DNA from: Pseudomonas sp. KU26590
GTDB lineage: Bacteria; Pseudomonadota; Gammaproteobacteria; Pseudomonadales; Pseudomonadaceae
Length of the DNA: 64,000 nt
Direction of reading: 5' to 3'
NCBI RefSeq assembly: GCF_026153515.1
Contig: NZ_CP110644.1
Location: 3,563,501 to 3,627,500, forward strand
Shown: one piece after another, positions 53,486-63,989 of the stretch
Position numbering within the stretch: position 1 is the first letter of the stretch
Layout: each line of letters begins with the position of its first letter
Translations under genes and position numbers: made by a program
Notes under the pieces: generated by a model
Databases searched by the model: none
The model's input: the letters and a program-made list of their open reading frames with translations, nothing else
Told to the model about the DNA's origin: nothing

Positions 53486-55144
53486 TCAGAAGCGGGTGAA
53501 TTCCGATTCGTCCGGGGCACCGGCCATGCTGTACGCGAACGCTTTGCGCGGCGGCTGCGGTTTCACCCGTGGCGGCTGATGGCCCGGCTTACTGCCGGCG
53601 TTGTCCACGTTGCTGCTTTGAGCGGCGGGCCTTGGCGTCGAATCCAGCACGAAGAAACTCATGGCCTGTTGCAGCTGTTCGGCCTGGCTGCTCATTTCTT
53701 CGGCGGTGGCCGCCAACTCTTCGCTGCTCGACGCATTCTGCTGGGTCACCTGGTTGAGCTGAGTCATGGCCGTGTTGATCTGCGCGACACCGGCGGCCTG
53801 TTCCTCGGATGCAGCGCTGATTTCCTGTACAAGGTCGCTGGTCTTGTTAATGGACGGCACCATCTCGCCGAGCAACTTGCCGGCCTTCTCGGCCATGTCC
53901 ACGCTGCTGGAAGACAGCTCGCCGATTTCCTGGGCGGCCACCTGGCTGCGTTCGGCCAGTTTGCGCACCTCAGCCGCTACCACCGCGAAACCCTTGCCAT
54001 GCTCACCGGCCCGAGCGGCCTCGATGGCTGCGTTGAGGGCCAGCAGGTTGGTCTGGTAAGCGATGTCATCAATGATGCTGATGCGCTGGGCGATTTTCTT
54101 CATCGCCACGACGGTCTGCTGGACCGAATCGCCGCCCTCGGTGGCTTCCTTGGCGGCTTTGCTGGCCATGCCATCGGTGACTTTGGCGTTTTCGGTGTTC
54201 TGGTTGATGCTGGCGCTCATCTGCTCGATCGAGGCACTGGTTTCCTCGACGCTGGCGGCCTGTTCACTGGTGGCCTGGCTCATCGATTGCGCAGTGGCGC
54301 TGACCTGCTCGGAGGCGCTCGCCAGGTTGTCAGCGGCGTTGCGCACCTCGCCGATGATGTGTCCCAGCTTGCCGACCATGTTGCGCATGGCGTTGAGCAC
54401 CATGCCGGTTTCATCTTTCGTACCCGGTGCGATAGGTGCACTGAGGTTGCCTTCGGCCAATTGCTCGGCGGCTGTGGCGGCTTGTCTCAGAGGACGCGAA
54501 ATGATCCGCGCGATGAATAAGGCCAAGCCCAGCCCGATCAACAACGCAGCGACCAGCGCCGCTATGATCGCTAAACGAGCGTTTTCGTACAGCGCCGAGC
54601 CCTTGTCACCGGCAGCCGTCGCGCCGGCGTCATTGAGCTCGACCATTTTCTGCAGGCGGTTGGTCAAGTCTTCGAAACGCACCTTGGACTCACCCCTGAG
54701 CAGGCTGCGCGCCTGGTCCTCCTGATTCTGCCGGGAAAGCTCGAGCACTTGACTGCTAGTTGCCAGGTAGGACGCCCATGCGCTTTTTGCACCCGCGAGA
54801 AGCTGACGATCTTCCTCGTTCGACAGCAACTGCTCATAGGTGCCCATGCGGGTTTCGAACTGTTGGCGGGCTTCGACGGCTTCACGCCCGGCCTGGGCCT
54901 TTTCTTCGGCGATATCGGTGCTGATGTAGCGGTTCTCTTTCAAGCGATAGTTGGCGGCAAAAAAGCGCATGCCTGCCGCTGCCCGCATGGAGGGCATCCA
55001 GTTACCCCGGATGTCCTGCGCAGCCTGGTTGACAGCCCCGAGCTGGAGAATGGCGAAGACGCCCATCGCGGCAGTGAGGGCCAGCACGACCAGGAATGAG
55101 CTGATCAACTTGGTGGAAATTTTAAGATCGTAGAACCATTTCAT
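53486..55144 (-). CDS. Methyl-accepting chemotaxis protein of the che operon
   Basis: 552 aa from the ATG at 55144 (GGAGG seven bases upstream). TM1 (about residues 11-32), a periplasmic four-helix domain (33-190) with [22 protein letters not shown]2 (about 192-214), HAMP, and a signalling hairpin with [40 protein letters not shown]. The C-terminus ends SEFTRF after a Pro-rich linker, an aromatic-ended pentapeptide like those that tether CheR and CheB. It is the obvious receptor for this cluster's CheA/CheW pair. The ligand is unknown. Confidence 0.95.
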   Translation of the reverse strand: MKWFYDLKISTKLISSFLVVLALTAAMGVFAILQLGAVNQAAQDIRGNWMPSMRAAAGMRFFAANYRLKENRYISTDIAEEKAQAGREAVEARQQFETRMGTYEQLLSNEEDRQLLAGAKSAWASYLATSSQVLELSRQNQEDQARSLLRGESKVRFEDLTNRLQKMVELNDAGATAAGDKGSALYENARLAIIAALVAALLIGLGLALFIARIISRPLRQAATAAEQLAEGNLSAPIAPGTKDETGMVLNAMRNMVGKLGHIIGEVRNAADNLASASEQVSATAQSMSQATSEQAASVEETSASIEQMSASINQNTENAKVTDGMASKAAKEATEGGDSVQQTVVAMKKIAQRISIIDDIAYQTNLLALNAAIEAARAGEHGKGFAVVAAEVRKLAERSQVAAQEIGELSSSSVDMAEKAGKLLGEMVPSINKTSDLVQEISAASEEQAAGVAQINTAMTQLNQVTQQNASSSEELAATAEEMSSQAEQLQQAMSFFVLDSTPRPAAQSSNVDNAGSKPGHQPPRVKPQPPRKAFAYSMAGAPDESEFTRF

Positions 55145-55173
55145 CGTGGAGCCTCCAGGGTGTTGCAAATACG

Positions 55174-57225
55174 TCAGCGGGCGACGACGGTTGGCGAATA
55201 AGGCGCCTGGGCCGTGCGGGCTTCCAGTTGTACGATTTGGTTGAGCAATGCGGGTATGTCGAGGATCAGGGCCACCGCGCCACTGCCCAAAATGGTGGAG
55301 CCGCTGATGCCGCGCAGTGCGCCAAACAACTTGCCCAACGGTTTGATCACGGTCTGGAACTCACCGAGCAGGTCGTCGACGACCAACCCGGCCTTGTGCT
55401 CGGCGTAGCGCACCACCACCACGTTCTGGCGTCGGCCGGCGCTGCCTTCGTGGCTGAAGTGCTCGCGCAGGTCCACCAGCGGCAACACCTCGCCGCGCAA
55501 GTCCAGGTAGCCCTTGTCACGGCTCGACTGGCGCTGGTGCTCGTCCAGTTCGATGCATTCCTGGACCATGTCCAGCGGGATCACGTAGGTGGATGTATCG
55601 ATGCCGACCAGAAACCCGTTGATGATCGCCAGGGTCAGCGGCAACCGAATGCGCACCACGGTGCCCTCGCCCGGGCGACTGTCCAGATCGACAGTGCCGC
55701 GCAGCAGCGTGATATTGCGCTTGACCACGTCCATCCCGACACCGCGGCCTGACAGATTGGTCACCGCCTCGGCGGTAGAGAAACCCGGTTCGAAGATCAG
55801 GTTGTAGATCTCCTGATCGGAGAGCACCGCACCGCTGGCGACCAGGCCGCGCTCCTGAGCCTTTTCCAGGATCCGTTCGCGGTTGAGTCCGTTGCCGTCG
55901 TCGGCGATTTCGATGACGATGCTGCCCGAGTCGTGGTAGGCATTGAGGCTCAGATGGCCCTTCCCCGGCTTGCCCGCAGCGCGCCGGGCATCGGCGCTTT
56001 CGATACCGTGGTCCATGGCGTTGCGCAGCAGGTGCATCAGTGGGTCGCCGATTTTCTCGACGACGGTCTTGTCCAGCTCGGTTTCTGCACCGCTGATGGT
56101 CAGCTCGATGTCCTTGCCCAGCTCCTGGCTGATGTCGCGCACCACGCGGCGGAAGCGGTTAAACGTGTCGCCGATGGGGACCATGCGCAGGTGCAGGGCG
56201 CCATCCAGGATCTCCTCCACCAGTCCCGATACCGTCGATGTCGCCTCCTGCAGCGGGTCGTTTTGACAGGAGCGGGCCAACAGGCTTGCGCCGGCGCTCG
56301 CTATGACGAGTTCGCCGACCAGGTTAATCAGCTCGTCGAGCTTGTCCGCATTGACGCGCACGTAGTTGCCGTCGCGGGTTTTCGGCTCACTGGCCGCCGG
56401 TAGCCGCTGCACCGAAGCCGTCAATGGGCCCTGCTCCGCCTGGGCAACCAACTCGCTTCCAGTGGACACAGCACTGTCGGAAGCTTCGTCGATGGCCTCG
56501 ATGCGCACGTCACAGTCGTCACGCACAAAGTCGAATACTTCGTTGAGGGTGGCGTGGCTGGCCGTCGAGCGCAGGTCGATCTCGAAACCCAGGTAGCAAC
56601 TTTCAGGGTCCCAGCTGTCCAGTGCCGGAATACGATCGCTCAGAGTGGTGACCTGCGTTATCTGCCCCAAGGTCTCCAGGTAGCGCAGAAACGACAGCGG
56701 GTCCATGCCATTGCGAAACACGTCCACACCGAAACGCAGGGAGATATGCCAGAGCACCTCGGCGGACGTGTCTGCACAGCCAGCAGCGGTGTGTGTGCTT
56801 TGAGCGGAGGTGTCGTTCAGATGGGCCGGCGCCTGATAGCGACTGAGCGCCTCGCGCAACCCCGCTTCACGTTCCAGGGCTGCAGGCTGGAGCGTCTCGC
56901 CACGACTGGCGACGACGTTGATCAACTCCAGCATATGATCGCCGCACTTGAGCAGCACCGCGATCAGCGTGGCATCTACGCCCACACTGCCGTCGCGCAG
57001 GCGGTCGAGTACGTCCTCGACAATGTGCGTGAAGCTGACGACGGGGTTCAGGCCAAACAGGCCGGCGGAACCCTTGATGGTGTGCGCGGCACGAAAGATC
57101 GCGCCGATGGCATCCTGGTCGGCAGGCTCGGTTTCCAGTTGCAGCAGGGATTGCTCCATGACCTGCAACAGTTCGTGCGCCTCGACAATGAATGTCTGCA
57201 ATGCCTGGTCGAGATTGATGCTCAC
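55174..57225 (-). CDS. cheA: CheA histidine kinase
   Basis: 683 aa with a GTG start at 57225 (GGAAGG upstream). Domain order: Hpt P1 with the phospho-His at residue 48 ([12 protein letters not shown]), a middle linker with a P2-like region, the dimerisation helices ([20 protein letters not shown]), the HATPase ([40 protein letters not shown]) and the CheW-like regulatory domain at the end ([16 protein letters not shown]). It autophosphorylates in response to receptors and passes phosphate to CheY and CheB. It is 29 bp upstream of the mcp gene. Confidence 0.96.
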   Translation of the reverse strand: MSINLDQALQTFIVEAHELLQVMEQSLLQLETEPADQDAIGAIFRAAHTIKGSAGLFGLNPVVSFTHIVEDVLDRLRDGSVGVDATLIAVLLKCGDHMLELINVVASRGETLQPAALEREAGLREALSRYQAPAHLNDTSAQSTHTAAGCADTSAEVLWHISLRFGVDVFRNGMDPLSFLRYLETLGQITQVTTLSDRIPALDSWDPESCYLGFEIDLRSTASHATLNEVFDFVRDDCDVRIEAIDEASDSAVSTGSELVAQAEQGPLTASVQRLPAASEPKTRDGNYVRVNADKLDELINLVGELVIASAGASLLARSCQNDPLQEATSTVSGLVEEILDGALHLRMVPIGDTFNRFRRVVRDISQELGKDIELTISGAETELDKTVVEKIGDPLMHLLRNAMDHGIESADARRAAGKPGKGHLSLNAYHDSGSIVIEIADDGNGLNRERILEKAQERGLVASGAVLSDQEIYNLIFEPGFSTAEAVTNLSGRGVGMDVVKRNITLLRGTVDLDSRPGEGTVVRIRLPLTLAIINGFLVGIDTSTYVIPLDMVQECIELDEHQRQSSRDKGYLDLRGEVLPLVDLREHFSHEGSAGRRQNVVVVRYAEHKAGLVVDDLLGEFQTVIKPLGKLFGALRGISGSTILGSGAVALILDIPALLNQIVQLEARTAQAPYSPTVVAR

Positions 57226-57292
57226 CTGGACCTTCCTTGTCTATCAATGAACGTGCAATGAACGTGGTTGGGGCTGGCGTGGCGGTGGCTGG

Positions 57293-57580
57293 CTATGGGC
57301 CCGCTTTGCGACACAGCTCAAGGGCCTGCGTGACCGCCACGCTCTGGCCGGTAACGCTCAGCGCTGTACCAGCGTTGTCGGCTTCACGCTGGATGACCGC
57401 GAGCAACTGCAGCCCCGCGCCATCCATTTCTGTGACCTGCGAGAGGTCTAGCATCAGACGTGGCGCGCCACCCATCTGCGGCAACAGGGCGGCCGCCAGA
57501 TCGGCGACGGTGTAGATCGTGAGCTCTGCGTCAATGCTGACGCAGGTGCTGTCGTCGAGTGTTTCGATGGTGATCGGCAT
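57293..57580 (-). CDS. STAS-domain protein
   Basis: 95 aa from the ATG at 57580 (GAGGGAGG upstream). ELTIYTVADLAAALLPQM, MLDLSQVTEMDGAGLQLLAV IQREA is an anti-sigma-factor-antagonist-type STAS domain; a Glu precedes the usual Asp-Gly-Ala, where SpoIIAA-like proteins have Ser. Lacking the Ser, it may not be phosphorylated. Its position between cheY and cheA suggests a role in this chemosensory array. Confidence 0.9.
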   Translation of the reverse strand: MPITIETLDDSTCVSIDAELTIYTVADLAAALLPQMGGAPRLMLDLSQVTEMDGAGLQLLAVIQREADNAGTALSVTGQSVAVTQALELCRKAGP

Positions 57581-57603
57581 CGCAGCCTCCCTCGCGCAAG
57601 GAT

Positions 57604-57972
57604 TCAGGGCAGGATCAGTTTCGACACCGCTGCCAGCATTTGCGCGGGCTGAAACGGCTTGACCACCCACGCCTTGGCACCCGCCGCCTGGCCCTCGGCC
57701 TTCTTCGACTCCTGGGACTCGGTGGTCAGCATGATGATCGGGGTGAACTTGTAGCTGGCCAGTTTCTTGACCTCCTTGACGAAGGTGATGCCATCCATGT
57801 TTGGCATGTTCACGTCGCTGATGATCAGGTGCACTTTCTGCCCGGTGAGCTTGCCCAGCGCATCCTTGCCATCGCACGCCTCGATCACGTCGTAACCGGC
57901 GCTTTTCAAAGCAATGCCTACCACTTGCCGCACGCTGCTGGAGTCGTCGACCACTAATACATTCTTCGCCAT
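57604..57972 (-). CDS. cheY: CheY-type response regulator
   Basis: 122 aa, single receiver domain. Acidic pocket D9-D10, phospho-acceptor D53 (LIISDVNMPNMDG), Thr in MLTTESQ and Lys in WVVKPFQP. AGGAG precedes the ATG. It carries phosphate from CheA; its output is probably motor or array adaptation. Confidence 0.94.
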   Translation of the reverse strand: MAKNVLVVDDSSSVRQVVGIALKSAGYDVIEACDGKDALGKLTGQKVHLIISDVNMPNMDGITFVKEVKKLASYKFTPIIMLTTESQESKKAEGQAAGAKAWVVKPFQPAQMLAAVSKLILP

Positions 57973-57981
57973 GATGAGCTC

Positions 57982-59196
57982 CTAAAAGAAGGTGATGTCT
58001 TGAGAGTTCTGCTGCACAGGCGTCTCTCCACGATGGGTGCGCCGCTGCTCGTCAGTGGCATAGGTGGCGTCCATGCGCGCCAGCCACTGGTGGGCATCGA
58101 TGGACGTCGCCTGGTCCGGGGCCTCGCTGGCCTGGAGCAGGTGGCCATGCAAGTCGTCCATGTTGTCTCGCACATGGCTGAGGATCTGGCTCACACGGTC
58201 CTGGAATTGCAGGTCGACCAGCACCTCCGTCATCTCGTCACCAATGCCACGGCTTTCCTGCTTGAGCAGGTCCGCGGATTCGGCCAGGCGCCCAGTGATG
58301 TTATGAAAACGCTCGAGCACGACTTGGATGCTGTTTTCTGACGCGGCCACCGATTGGCTGTCTTGGTCGGCGCTGCTGGAGGCGGCGTGCACCAATTGCG
58401 TGATGCCGTTATTGATGATGTCGACCTTGGCCGACATCTGCTGGCCGGTTTCGCTGGATTTGCTCGACAAACTGCGCACCGCGTCGGCCACGACGGCGAA
58501 GCCGCGACCGGCTTCACCTGCACGGGCCGCTTCAATGGCCGCGTTGAGTGCCAGCAGGTTGGTCTGCGCGGCAATCGCCGCCACGTCAGCGGCCATGGTG
58601 CGCAGTTCGCCGGTATAAGCGGTGAGGCCGCGCACCTGGGCCAGGGTCTGGTCGCGGCTGGTTTGCGCGGCTTTGAGCGAATTGATCACCTGGCTTAAAT
58701 CGCTTTCGCTGAGGGACAGCACTTCAAGCGCTCCGTCGGCGGTTTGCCCGTCCAGTTCGCCGGCAGCGCGCTGGGAAGCCTGAACCGTTTCCTGCAATCG
58801 CGCGGCAATCCCGATAAAACGATTGGTCAGATTCACAATCGCTTCTTCTGTCTGATGCCGAGAGCTTTCCACTTGCCGAGCCCAGATGGGCATCGCTCCC
58901 AGCAATACCTCATTGAGTTGTACCTGCGAGGTCATGCTGTTGCTGGCCGCGTGCGCCGCTGACTGATCCCCTTGCTCCAGCGCAATGGCTCGCAGCACCG
59001 CGTCACGCCGGGAAACAGCACTCCAGGCGCCTGCGCCGAGGCCGGTCAGCATCAGTGCCGCGCACGCAATGAGGTTAGGGAGAGAGGTTGCCTGGACGAG
59101 TATCCATGCAACGGCAGGCACGACCGGAATGAAAGCGAACCAGAGAAAGCGCGGTTGAGCGGAAAGGGGGATGCGGATGGATTGACGCTGGGTCAT
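57982..59196 (-). CDS. Short chemoreceptor with C-terminal CheZ-like phosphatase motif
   Basis: 404 aa. Two closely spaced membrane segments at the N-terminus ([40 protein letters not shown]) with almost no periplasmic loop and no HAMP. A shortened signalling hairpin follows ([40 protein letters not shown]). At about residues 325-345 the helix [18 protein letters not shown] contains D333-x-x-x-Q337, the spacing of the catalytic Asp and Gln in CheZ. There is no separate cheZ in this cluster. The protein may therefore sense membrane or cytoplasmic signals and also dephosphorylate CheY. The start follows AAGGATCGAACCC. It is the promoter-proximal gene of the operon. Confidence 0.88.
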   Translation of the reverse strand: MTQRQSIRIPLSAQPRFLWFAFIPVVPAVAWILVQATSLPNLIACAALMLTGLGAGAWSAVSRRDAVLRAIALEQGDQSAAHAASNSMTSQVQLNEVLLGAMPIWARQVESSRHQTEEAIVNLTNRFIGIAARLQETVQASQRAAGELDGQTADGALEVLSLSESDLSQVINSLKAAQTSRDQTLAQVRGLTAYTGELRTMAADVAAIAAQTNLLALNAAIEAARAGEAGRGFAVVADAVRSLSSKSSETGQQMSAKVDIINNGITQLVHAASSSADQDSQSVAASENSIQVVLERFHNITGRLAESADLLKQESRGIGDEMTEVLVDLQFQDRVSQILSHVRDNMDDLHGHLLQASEAPDQATSIDAHQWLARMDATYATDEQRRTHRGETPVQQNSQDITFF

Positions 59197-59759
59197 GGGT
59201 TCGATCCTTGAACAATGCTGCGCATGTAACTGACATTACCGTTATCTGCCCAGTGGGTCGCAACTTGAGTCACCCCCTCTGCCTTCCGTCTGGTTTATGA
59301 CTGTCGCGTGACCGCCGAGGATGCCTGCCCTGCCCTTGCCGCCGGCCACGACCAGGCGATTCCCGGTGATGCCGCACTGCAAAACCGGGGACTTTTTTGG
59401 TGCGGTGTGATGCGGAAACTGCCTGACCCCTCCTGCTAGCGCATTGGCAGGATGATGGGATCAGGGCTCGTCAGAGAGCGACCATCATCAACATCCCGAT
59501 TAACACTTATATAAAGAACTGGCGATTGAAAGGGTCTTCCAGGGAAAACGGCAGCGCTCTGCCCACCAACTTTCCGGCATTGGTGAGGTTTGTTCACAGA
59601 AGCATGTTGGAGCTCCGCCTAGTTCAGCCACTTACCCGGGCGTAGAGTGTTGTGACATCAGGCATCCCACTTGGGTGGGAGGCGAAATAGATGATATCGC
59701 TGACCACTTGATTCCCTCATCCCTGATTAACTTGCCCCTGAATCATCTCCCTGCATAAG
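59197..59759. other. Intergenic region upstream of the che operon
   Basis: About 560 bases. It carries the FliA-like promoter for the che operon (59242-59268) and, toward the right, an AT-containing stretch that should hold the promoter of the divergent cyclophilin-like gene. No gene was recognised. Confidence 0.5.
59242..59268 (-). promoter_or_regulatory. Sigma-28 (FliA)-like promoter of the che operon
   Basis: On the minus strand TCAAG (59268-59264), 14-base spacer, GCAGATAA (59249-59242), one mismatch from GCCGATAA. It ends 46 bp upstream of the first gene's start codon, the same distance as for the MCP promoter at 30501. Confidence 0.65.
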
Positions 59760-59771
59760 GTGCCCCACAGC

Positions 59772-60296
59772 ATGCGCGACAACCGATTCGCCCTGTTCAC
59801 TCAAGCTCATGTCGGGGGCGCAAGGGGGCTGACGCGGGCCTTTGGACTTCTTTTCAGCCTGACAGCGTTGAGCGAAAGCAATGCTTCGCCTGCGAATAAC
59901 GTGGGCCCTGCCCCGGCAGCCACCTCAGCCATCGTGCAGCAGGCACAATCCCGTATCTGGATGACTGTTCGCGACAAGCGCTTCGCGATTACCCTGGCTG
60001 ATACGCAGGCAGCACGGGAGTTTGCCGCCCTTCTCCCCCTCTCCATCGATATGCCTGACCTGAATCAAAACGAGAAACACGCTGAACTGCCGACATCGCT
60101 GCCGACGAATCCGATTCGCCCCGGCACGATCCACAGCGGCGACCTGATGTTGTACGGGGCACGCACCCTCGTCGCGTTCTACGTCACTTTCACCTCGCCG
60201 TATTCCTACACTCGGCTGGGCCGCATCGACGACCCTGCCGAACTGGCCCGCGTATTTGGCAGCGATGCAGCACGCATCAGTTTTTCGAAACAATAA
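59772..60296 (+). CDS. Exported cyclophilin-like fold protein
   Basis: 174 aa from the ATG at 59772 (a GTG at 59760 is also in frame). N-terminal signal peptide (about residues 1-38, ending SNASPA). The domain contains IWMTVRDKRFAITLADTQAA, REFAALLPLSIDM and the conserved IRPGTIHSGDLMLYGARTLV AFYVTF, YSYTRLGRIDDPAELARVF, matching bacterial cyclophilin-like (DUF369/Cyclophil_like2) proteins. These lack demonstrated prolyl isomerase function. It is probably periplasmic. Confidence 0.75.
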   Translation: MRDNRFALFTQAHVGGARGLTRAFGLLFSLTALSESNASPANNVGPAPAATSAIVQQAQSRIWMTVRDKRFAITLADTQAAREFAALLPLSIDMPDLNQNEKHAELPTSLPTNPIRPGTIHSGDLMLYGARTLVAFYVTFTSPYSYTRLGRIDDPAELARVFGSDAARISFSKQ

Positions 60297-60476
60297 CCTC
60301 CGATCACTTATCCCCAACGTCAGCGCGTCATGACGGCCGAGATGCGAATAACGCGTTTATAACGAATCCACCCACGTTGCGATTTGAATATGGCGGCGCC
60401 TGTCGTCATGTTCAGCCGTCGCTGACGAACAGGGGTTTGCTTTAAATACTTAACACTCTTAGTTAACAGGTAACCC

Positions 60477-60869
60477 ATGAAACTACAGACACTTGCCGCC
60501 TTGATGACGGTCTCGGTGCTCGGCGGCTGTGCCACTGGAACAACACGCCCTGAACCTGGAAAGTCCATCGTCGATATCGAGGCCCACGCGGGAGATGACA
60601 TGATCGCAAGACGTCTCGACGGCAATCAGGCCAACAGTTTGAATCACTTCATTGTTTCACCGGGCAAGCATTCGATGGAACTGGGGATTGTGATGATCGG
60701 TTATCAGAATAGCCATCGTCGTTGCACGGCGACGCTTGATTACGCCAACTTCGCGGCCGATCAGCGCTATACATTGGTACAGAGCCGAGCAGACGCCGAG
60801 GTCAAGGTGTCGCTGATGGACAGTCGTGGCGTTGCGGTGGCTCAAGCCGGCAAGGTGCCTTGCCTTTAA
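60477..60869 (+). CDS. Small lipoprotein, 130 aa
   Basis: Lipoprotein signal with lipobox LGGCATG (Cys at about 18). The mature part NHFIVSPGKHSMELGIVMIG, CTATLDYANFAADQRYTLVQ forms a small beta domain like those that bind or display cofactors (PGKHxMELG motif). Not assignable to a process. Preceded by GTTAACAGGTAACCC (AGG site). Confidence 0.7.
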   Translation: MKLQTLAALMTVSVLGGCATGTTRPEPGKSIVDIEAHAGDDMIARRLDGNQANSLNHFIVSPGKHSMELGIVMIGYQNSHRRCTATLDYANFAADQRYTLVQSRADAEVKVSLMDSRGVAVAQAGKVPCL

Positions 60870-60982
60870 TCAGCCAATCAGTCCTTTACGCATTGCAAAC
60901 CGAATCGAGGGTGTCATCCAGCGGATGTCTGGATGCCACCCATGAGGCACTGCCTGCGAGGGCGCAAGCGCTTAAAACCGGC

Positions 60983-62176
60983 TTAGCCGCGCAAGCGACT
61001 GCCATTCCCGACGATCAACGCCCCCAGCACCAGCAATGCGGCAGCGCCCATGAACGTCGCGGCAATGGAGACGTGATCCAGCAGCAGGCCGCCCAGGGCG
61101 CCACCGACCATGATCGACAGCTGAATCGCTGCGACCAGCAAGCCCCCGCCGCTTTCCGGGTCGTCACTGACGCTTTTGCTGAGCCAGGTTGACCAGGCCA
61201 CGGGAATCGCGGCGTTCAGCCCGCCCCAGGAGATCATTGCCACCGCGACCCCAGGCTTGAGGTGGCCGAACAGCAGCATCAACAGCGTCACCGCCGCCAA
61301 CAGCAAGGGCAGCCAGCGCAACAGCGCATACATCCGCTCATTGACCAGCGCCGTCCCCGCATAGGTGCCGGCAAAACCTGCGACACCGAGCCCCAACAGA
61401 AACAGCGACAGCTGCGGGGTCGTCGCCTGCGTGTAGGTTTCAAGGAAGGGTCGAAAGTAGGTGAAGGCCGAGAACGCCCCGGCGAAGGTCAACATCACAG
61501 CCATCATGCCGAACGCCACGTGGCGACGACGCAGCAGCGCAAACAATTGACGGACCGAGCCCGCCGACTTGGGCGGCATGGACGGAAGGCTGATCCATTG
61601 CCACAGCAGGTTGATCAGCACCAGCGGCACCAGTCCCCAGAACACGCCTCTCCAGCCGATGATGCCGCCCAGGTAGCTGCCGATGGGCGCAGCAAATGCC
61701 GTGGCGATGGCGTTGCCCGTGAAAATGATGCCGAGGGCTTTGGGCACGGTGTCGGAAGGCACGAGCCGCATGACCGTCGCCGTGGACAGTGCCCAGAACC
61801 CGCCGATGGCGATCCCCAGCACGGCGCGCGCAATCATCAGGACCAGGAAGCTCGGCGCCTCGGCAATCAGGATCAACGAGGCCAGCATCAGAGTGGTCAA
61901 GCCGATCAACACGTATCGACGATCAATGCGCCCGGCGATGACGGACATGAACAGGCTGGTGACGACGGCAAACAAGCCCGAAATCGAGATTGCCTGGCCG
62001 GCCATCCCCTGGGTCGCCCCGAGGTCGGAGGCAATCGGTGTCAGCAGACTGACCGGCATGAACTCGGAGGAGATCAGCATGGACACGCACATGGCCATCG
62101 CACCCACGGCGCTCCACACACCTCGATCAGGCCTGGAGATTTCAGGCTCGGCTCTTTGTCGCTCAGCAGTACGCAT
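60983..62176 (-). CDS. nepI: MFS exporter, NepI-like
   Basis: 397 aa, 12 transmembrane segments (DHA1 class). EFMPVSLLTPIASDLGATQG, RARAVLGIAIGGFWALSTAT-type motif (MIARAVLGIAIGGFWALSTA) and VPKALGIIFTGNAIATAFAA closely follow E. coli NepI, a purine ribonucleoside exporter. Substrate is therefore likely a nucleoside or related drug, by analogy. It lies downstream of a LysR gene on the same strand, which may control it. Confidence 0.85.
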   Translation of the reverse strand: MRTAERQRAEPEISRPDRGVWSAVGAMAMCVSMLISSEFMPVSLLTPIASDLGATQGMAGQAISISGLFAVVTSLFMSVIAGRIDRRYVLIGLTTLMLASLILIAEAPSFLVLMIARAVLGIAIGGFWALSTATVMRLVPSDTVPKALGIIFTGNAIATAFAAPIGSYLGGIIGWRGVFWGLVPLVLINLLWQWISLPSMPPKSAGSVRQLFALLRRRHVAFGMMAVMLTFAGAFSAFTYFRPFLETYTQATTPQLSLFLLGLGVAGFAGTYAGTALVNERMYALLRWLPLLLAAVTLLMLLFGHLKPGVAVAMISWGGLNAAIPVAWSTWLSKSVSDDPESGGGLLVAAIQLSIMVGGALGGLLLDHVSIAATFMGAAALLVLGALIVGNGSRLRG

Positions 62177-62366
62177 TCATACCCTCGACACGTGTCCGGC
62201 CCATGCCATCGCCTCACGCCAGGGTGATGTGCGACAGGGGCCGGTTTTGATGGATTGAGTGGCGTCACGGTACAGGCGACGTCAGCCCTCGCCTATCGGG
62301 GTACGTGTGATGCGGTCATGAGCAATGCTCACTAATGAAGAGAAACAAGGGGCCTCGCCGTCGTGG

Positions 62367-63275
62367 TCACCCTAACGGCGCGATGTCCCGGATCATGTCG
62401 ATCAGCAGACGCAGCCCTAGCGGTTGTTGGCGATAGCTGGAGTAGTAAATGTGGAACCCCGGACTCACGGACGCCCAGTCCTCAAGCACCAATTCAAGGG
62501 AACCACTTTTCACGTAAGGCGCAAGGATCGGTTCAGCGGCGTAAATCAGTCCACTGCCCGCGCAGGCCAATGCAATCGCCATTCGCGTCTCGTCGAGAAT
62601 CACGCCACCGAACACCGGGATCGCGAGTTGCACGCCCTCTTTCTCGAATTCCCAATCGAATATTTTGCCGGTGCCGACCTTGAACTTCAGGCAGCGGTGT
62701 TGCTTCAGGTCCTCAGGGTGAACGGGGGTGCCCCATTTGCGCAGGTAGTCGGGTGTGCCGGCGACCACCCAGCGCACGTCCGGGGACAGACGGTGGGCGA
62801 TCATTCCTTCAGGCACCGTCGCGCCAAAGCGCATGCCGGCGTCGAAGCCGCCTTCCACCACATCGACCATGCTGTTGGAGATCGAAATATCCACTTCGAT
62901 GTTCGGGTAACGCTCACCGAACAGCGGCAGTACGGGCGCCAGCAGCAACAGGGCGGCGTCGCTGAACACATTCAGCTTGATCCTACCCGTGGGCTCGTCC
63001 CGGTAACGGTTGAGCACTTCCATCGCCTGGTCGATGCGGTCGATGGGCTCACGAATCGACGCCAGCAACTCCTGACCGGCAGCGGTCAACGTCACATTGC
63101 GGGTGGTCCGGTTCAGCAAGCGCACGCCAAGCCTGGCTTCCAGCGCCTTGATCGCATGGCTGAGGGCCGAAGGACTGATGCCGACTTCCAATCCCGCACG
63201 GCTGAAACTCAAATGCCGGGCGACGGCCAGGAAGTACATAAAATCGGCGAGGTTGGCACGGGTGAGCTGCATCAT
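62367..63275 (-). CDS. LysR-family transcriptional regulator
   Basis: 302 aa. The N-terminal HTH is FMYFLAVARHLSFSRAGLEV, GISPSALSHAIKALEARLGV RLLNR, then the effector domain with FSDAALLLLAPVLPLFGERY and VVAGTPDYLRKWGTPVHPED. Similar in subgroup to the regulator at 10624. It lies 190 bp upstream of the NepI-like exporter on the same strand, and about 200 bp downstream of the cupin gene; either may be its target. Confidence 0.9.
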   Translation of the reverse strand: MMQLTRANLADFMYFLAVARHLSFSRAGLEVGISPSALSHAIKALEARLGVRLLNRTTRNVTLTAAGQELLASIREPIDRIDQAMEVLNRYRDEPTGRIKLNVFSDAALLLLAPVLPLFGERYPNIEVDISISNSMVDVVEGGFDAGMRFGATVPEGMIAHRLSPDVRWVVAGTPDYLRKWGTPVHPEDLKQHRCLKFKVGTGKIFDWEFEKEGVQLAIPVFGGVILDETRMAIALACAGSGLIYAAEPILAPYVKSGSLELVLEDWASVSPGFHIYYSSYRQQPLGLRLLIDMIRDIAPLG

Positions 63276-63471
63276 CTACCTACGCAAGGGTTGTCTCGAA
63301 GCGGCAACGGATGGACCCATCAACCCGAATACGCGCGTTGCGCGGAGTATATCCGGGTTCGCCGCAGGCCTTAGATGAGCGTAGGTCATTAGTGAACTGA
63401 GGGTGGCTCAGCAGTACAGAGGTCTAAGCCACGTGCTCAGGCCCTACTAGACCTGCTGGCAAACACAAGGA

Positions 63472-63989
63472 TCATCGGGTCGCCTTGTACTGCACATCGG
63501 AAACGGGCTCCATCCACTCCACATTCTTCCCATCGAGGGATTCCTGGATCGCCATGTGGGTCATGCCTGTCCGGGCCGTGGCCCCGTGCCAATGCTTGAC
63601 GCCGGGCGGCGTCCAGATCACGTCCCCCGGACGAATCACCTGTTTCTCCCTGCCTTGCTGCTGCACCCGGCCGTGCCTGCGGTAATGACCAGCGTTTGCC
63701 CCAACGGATGCGTGTGCCAGGCGGAACGCGCCCCCGGCTCGAACGAGACATAGGCCGCCGAGACCCGGGACGGCTCATGGGCAGAGACCAAGGGATCGAT
63801 GCGCACCGTGCCGACGAACATCGCCGTGCTCCCGAGGATCGAGGATTGCGAGCCGTTCGGGACGAGCGTCATGGCGGGTGTGCTGTCGTCCGCCTGAGCG
63901 TTGGCGAGCATCAGCATCATCGCCAGCGTCGAGATTGCTGCAACTGGGTGCATGGGCGAGCTCATGGGTGGATTAGATTTCCTCATCAA
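63472..63989 (-). pseudogene. Exported cupin, HNL/carboxymuconolactone-type, frameshifted
   Basis: The frame from 63989 has a signal peptide (HPVAAISTLAMMLMLANAQA) and the first cupin motif [27 protein letters not shown]. It then shifts; the second frame continues [40 protein letters not shown] to 63472 with the second metal-binding motif (PGxxHxxG). One missing G near 63672 (reading ACGGCCGGGTG instead of ACGGGCCGGGTG) explains the break. Cupins of this kind include hydroxynitrile-lyase-like enzymes; activity is uncertain. The right end of the window follows. Confidence 0.8.

Noticed and set aside
50540..58962. Long plus-strand frames opposite the che genes (for example 51378-52106, 53579-54520, 55933-56403)
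   Set aside because: They are antisense shadows of GC-rich genes with strong codon bias; none has a plausible start site or recognisable protein.
61262..63374. Long plus-strand frames opposite the MFS and LysR genes
   Set aside because: Arg/Gln/His-rich shadow sequences without ribosome sites; the minus-strand genes are clear.
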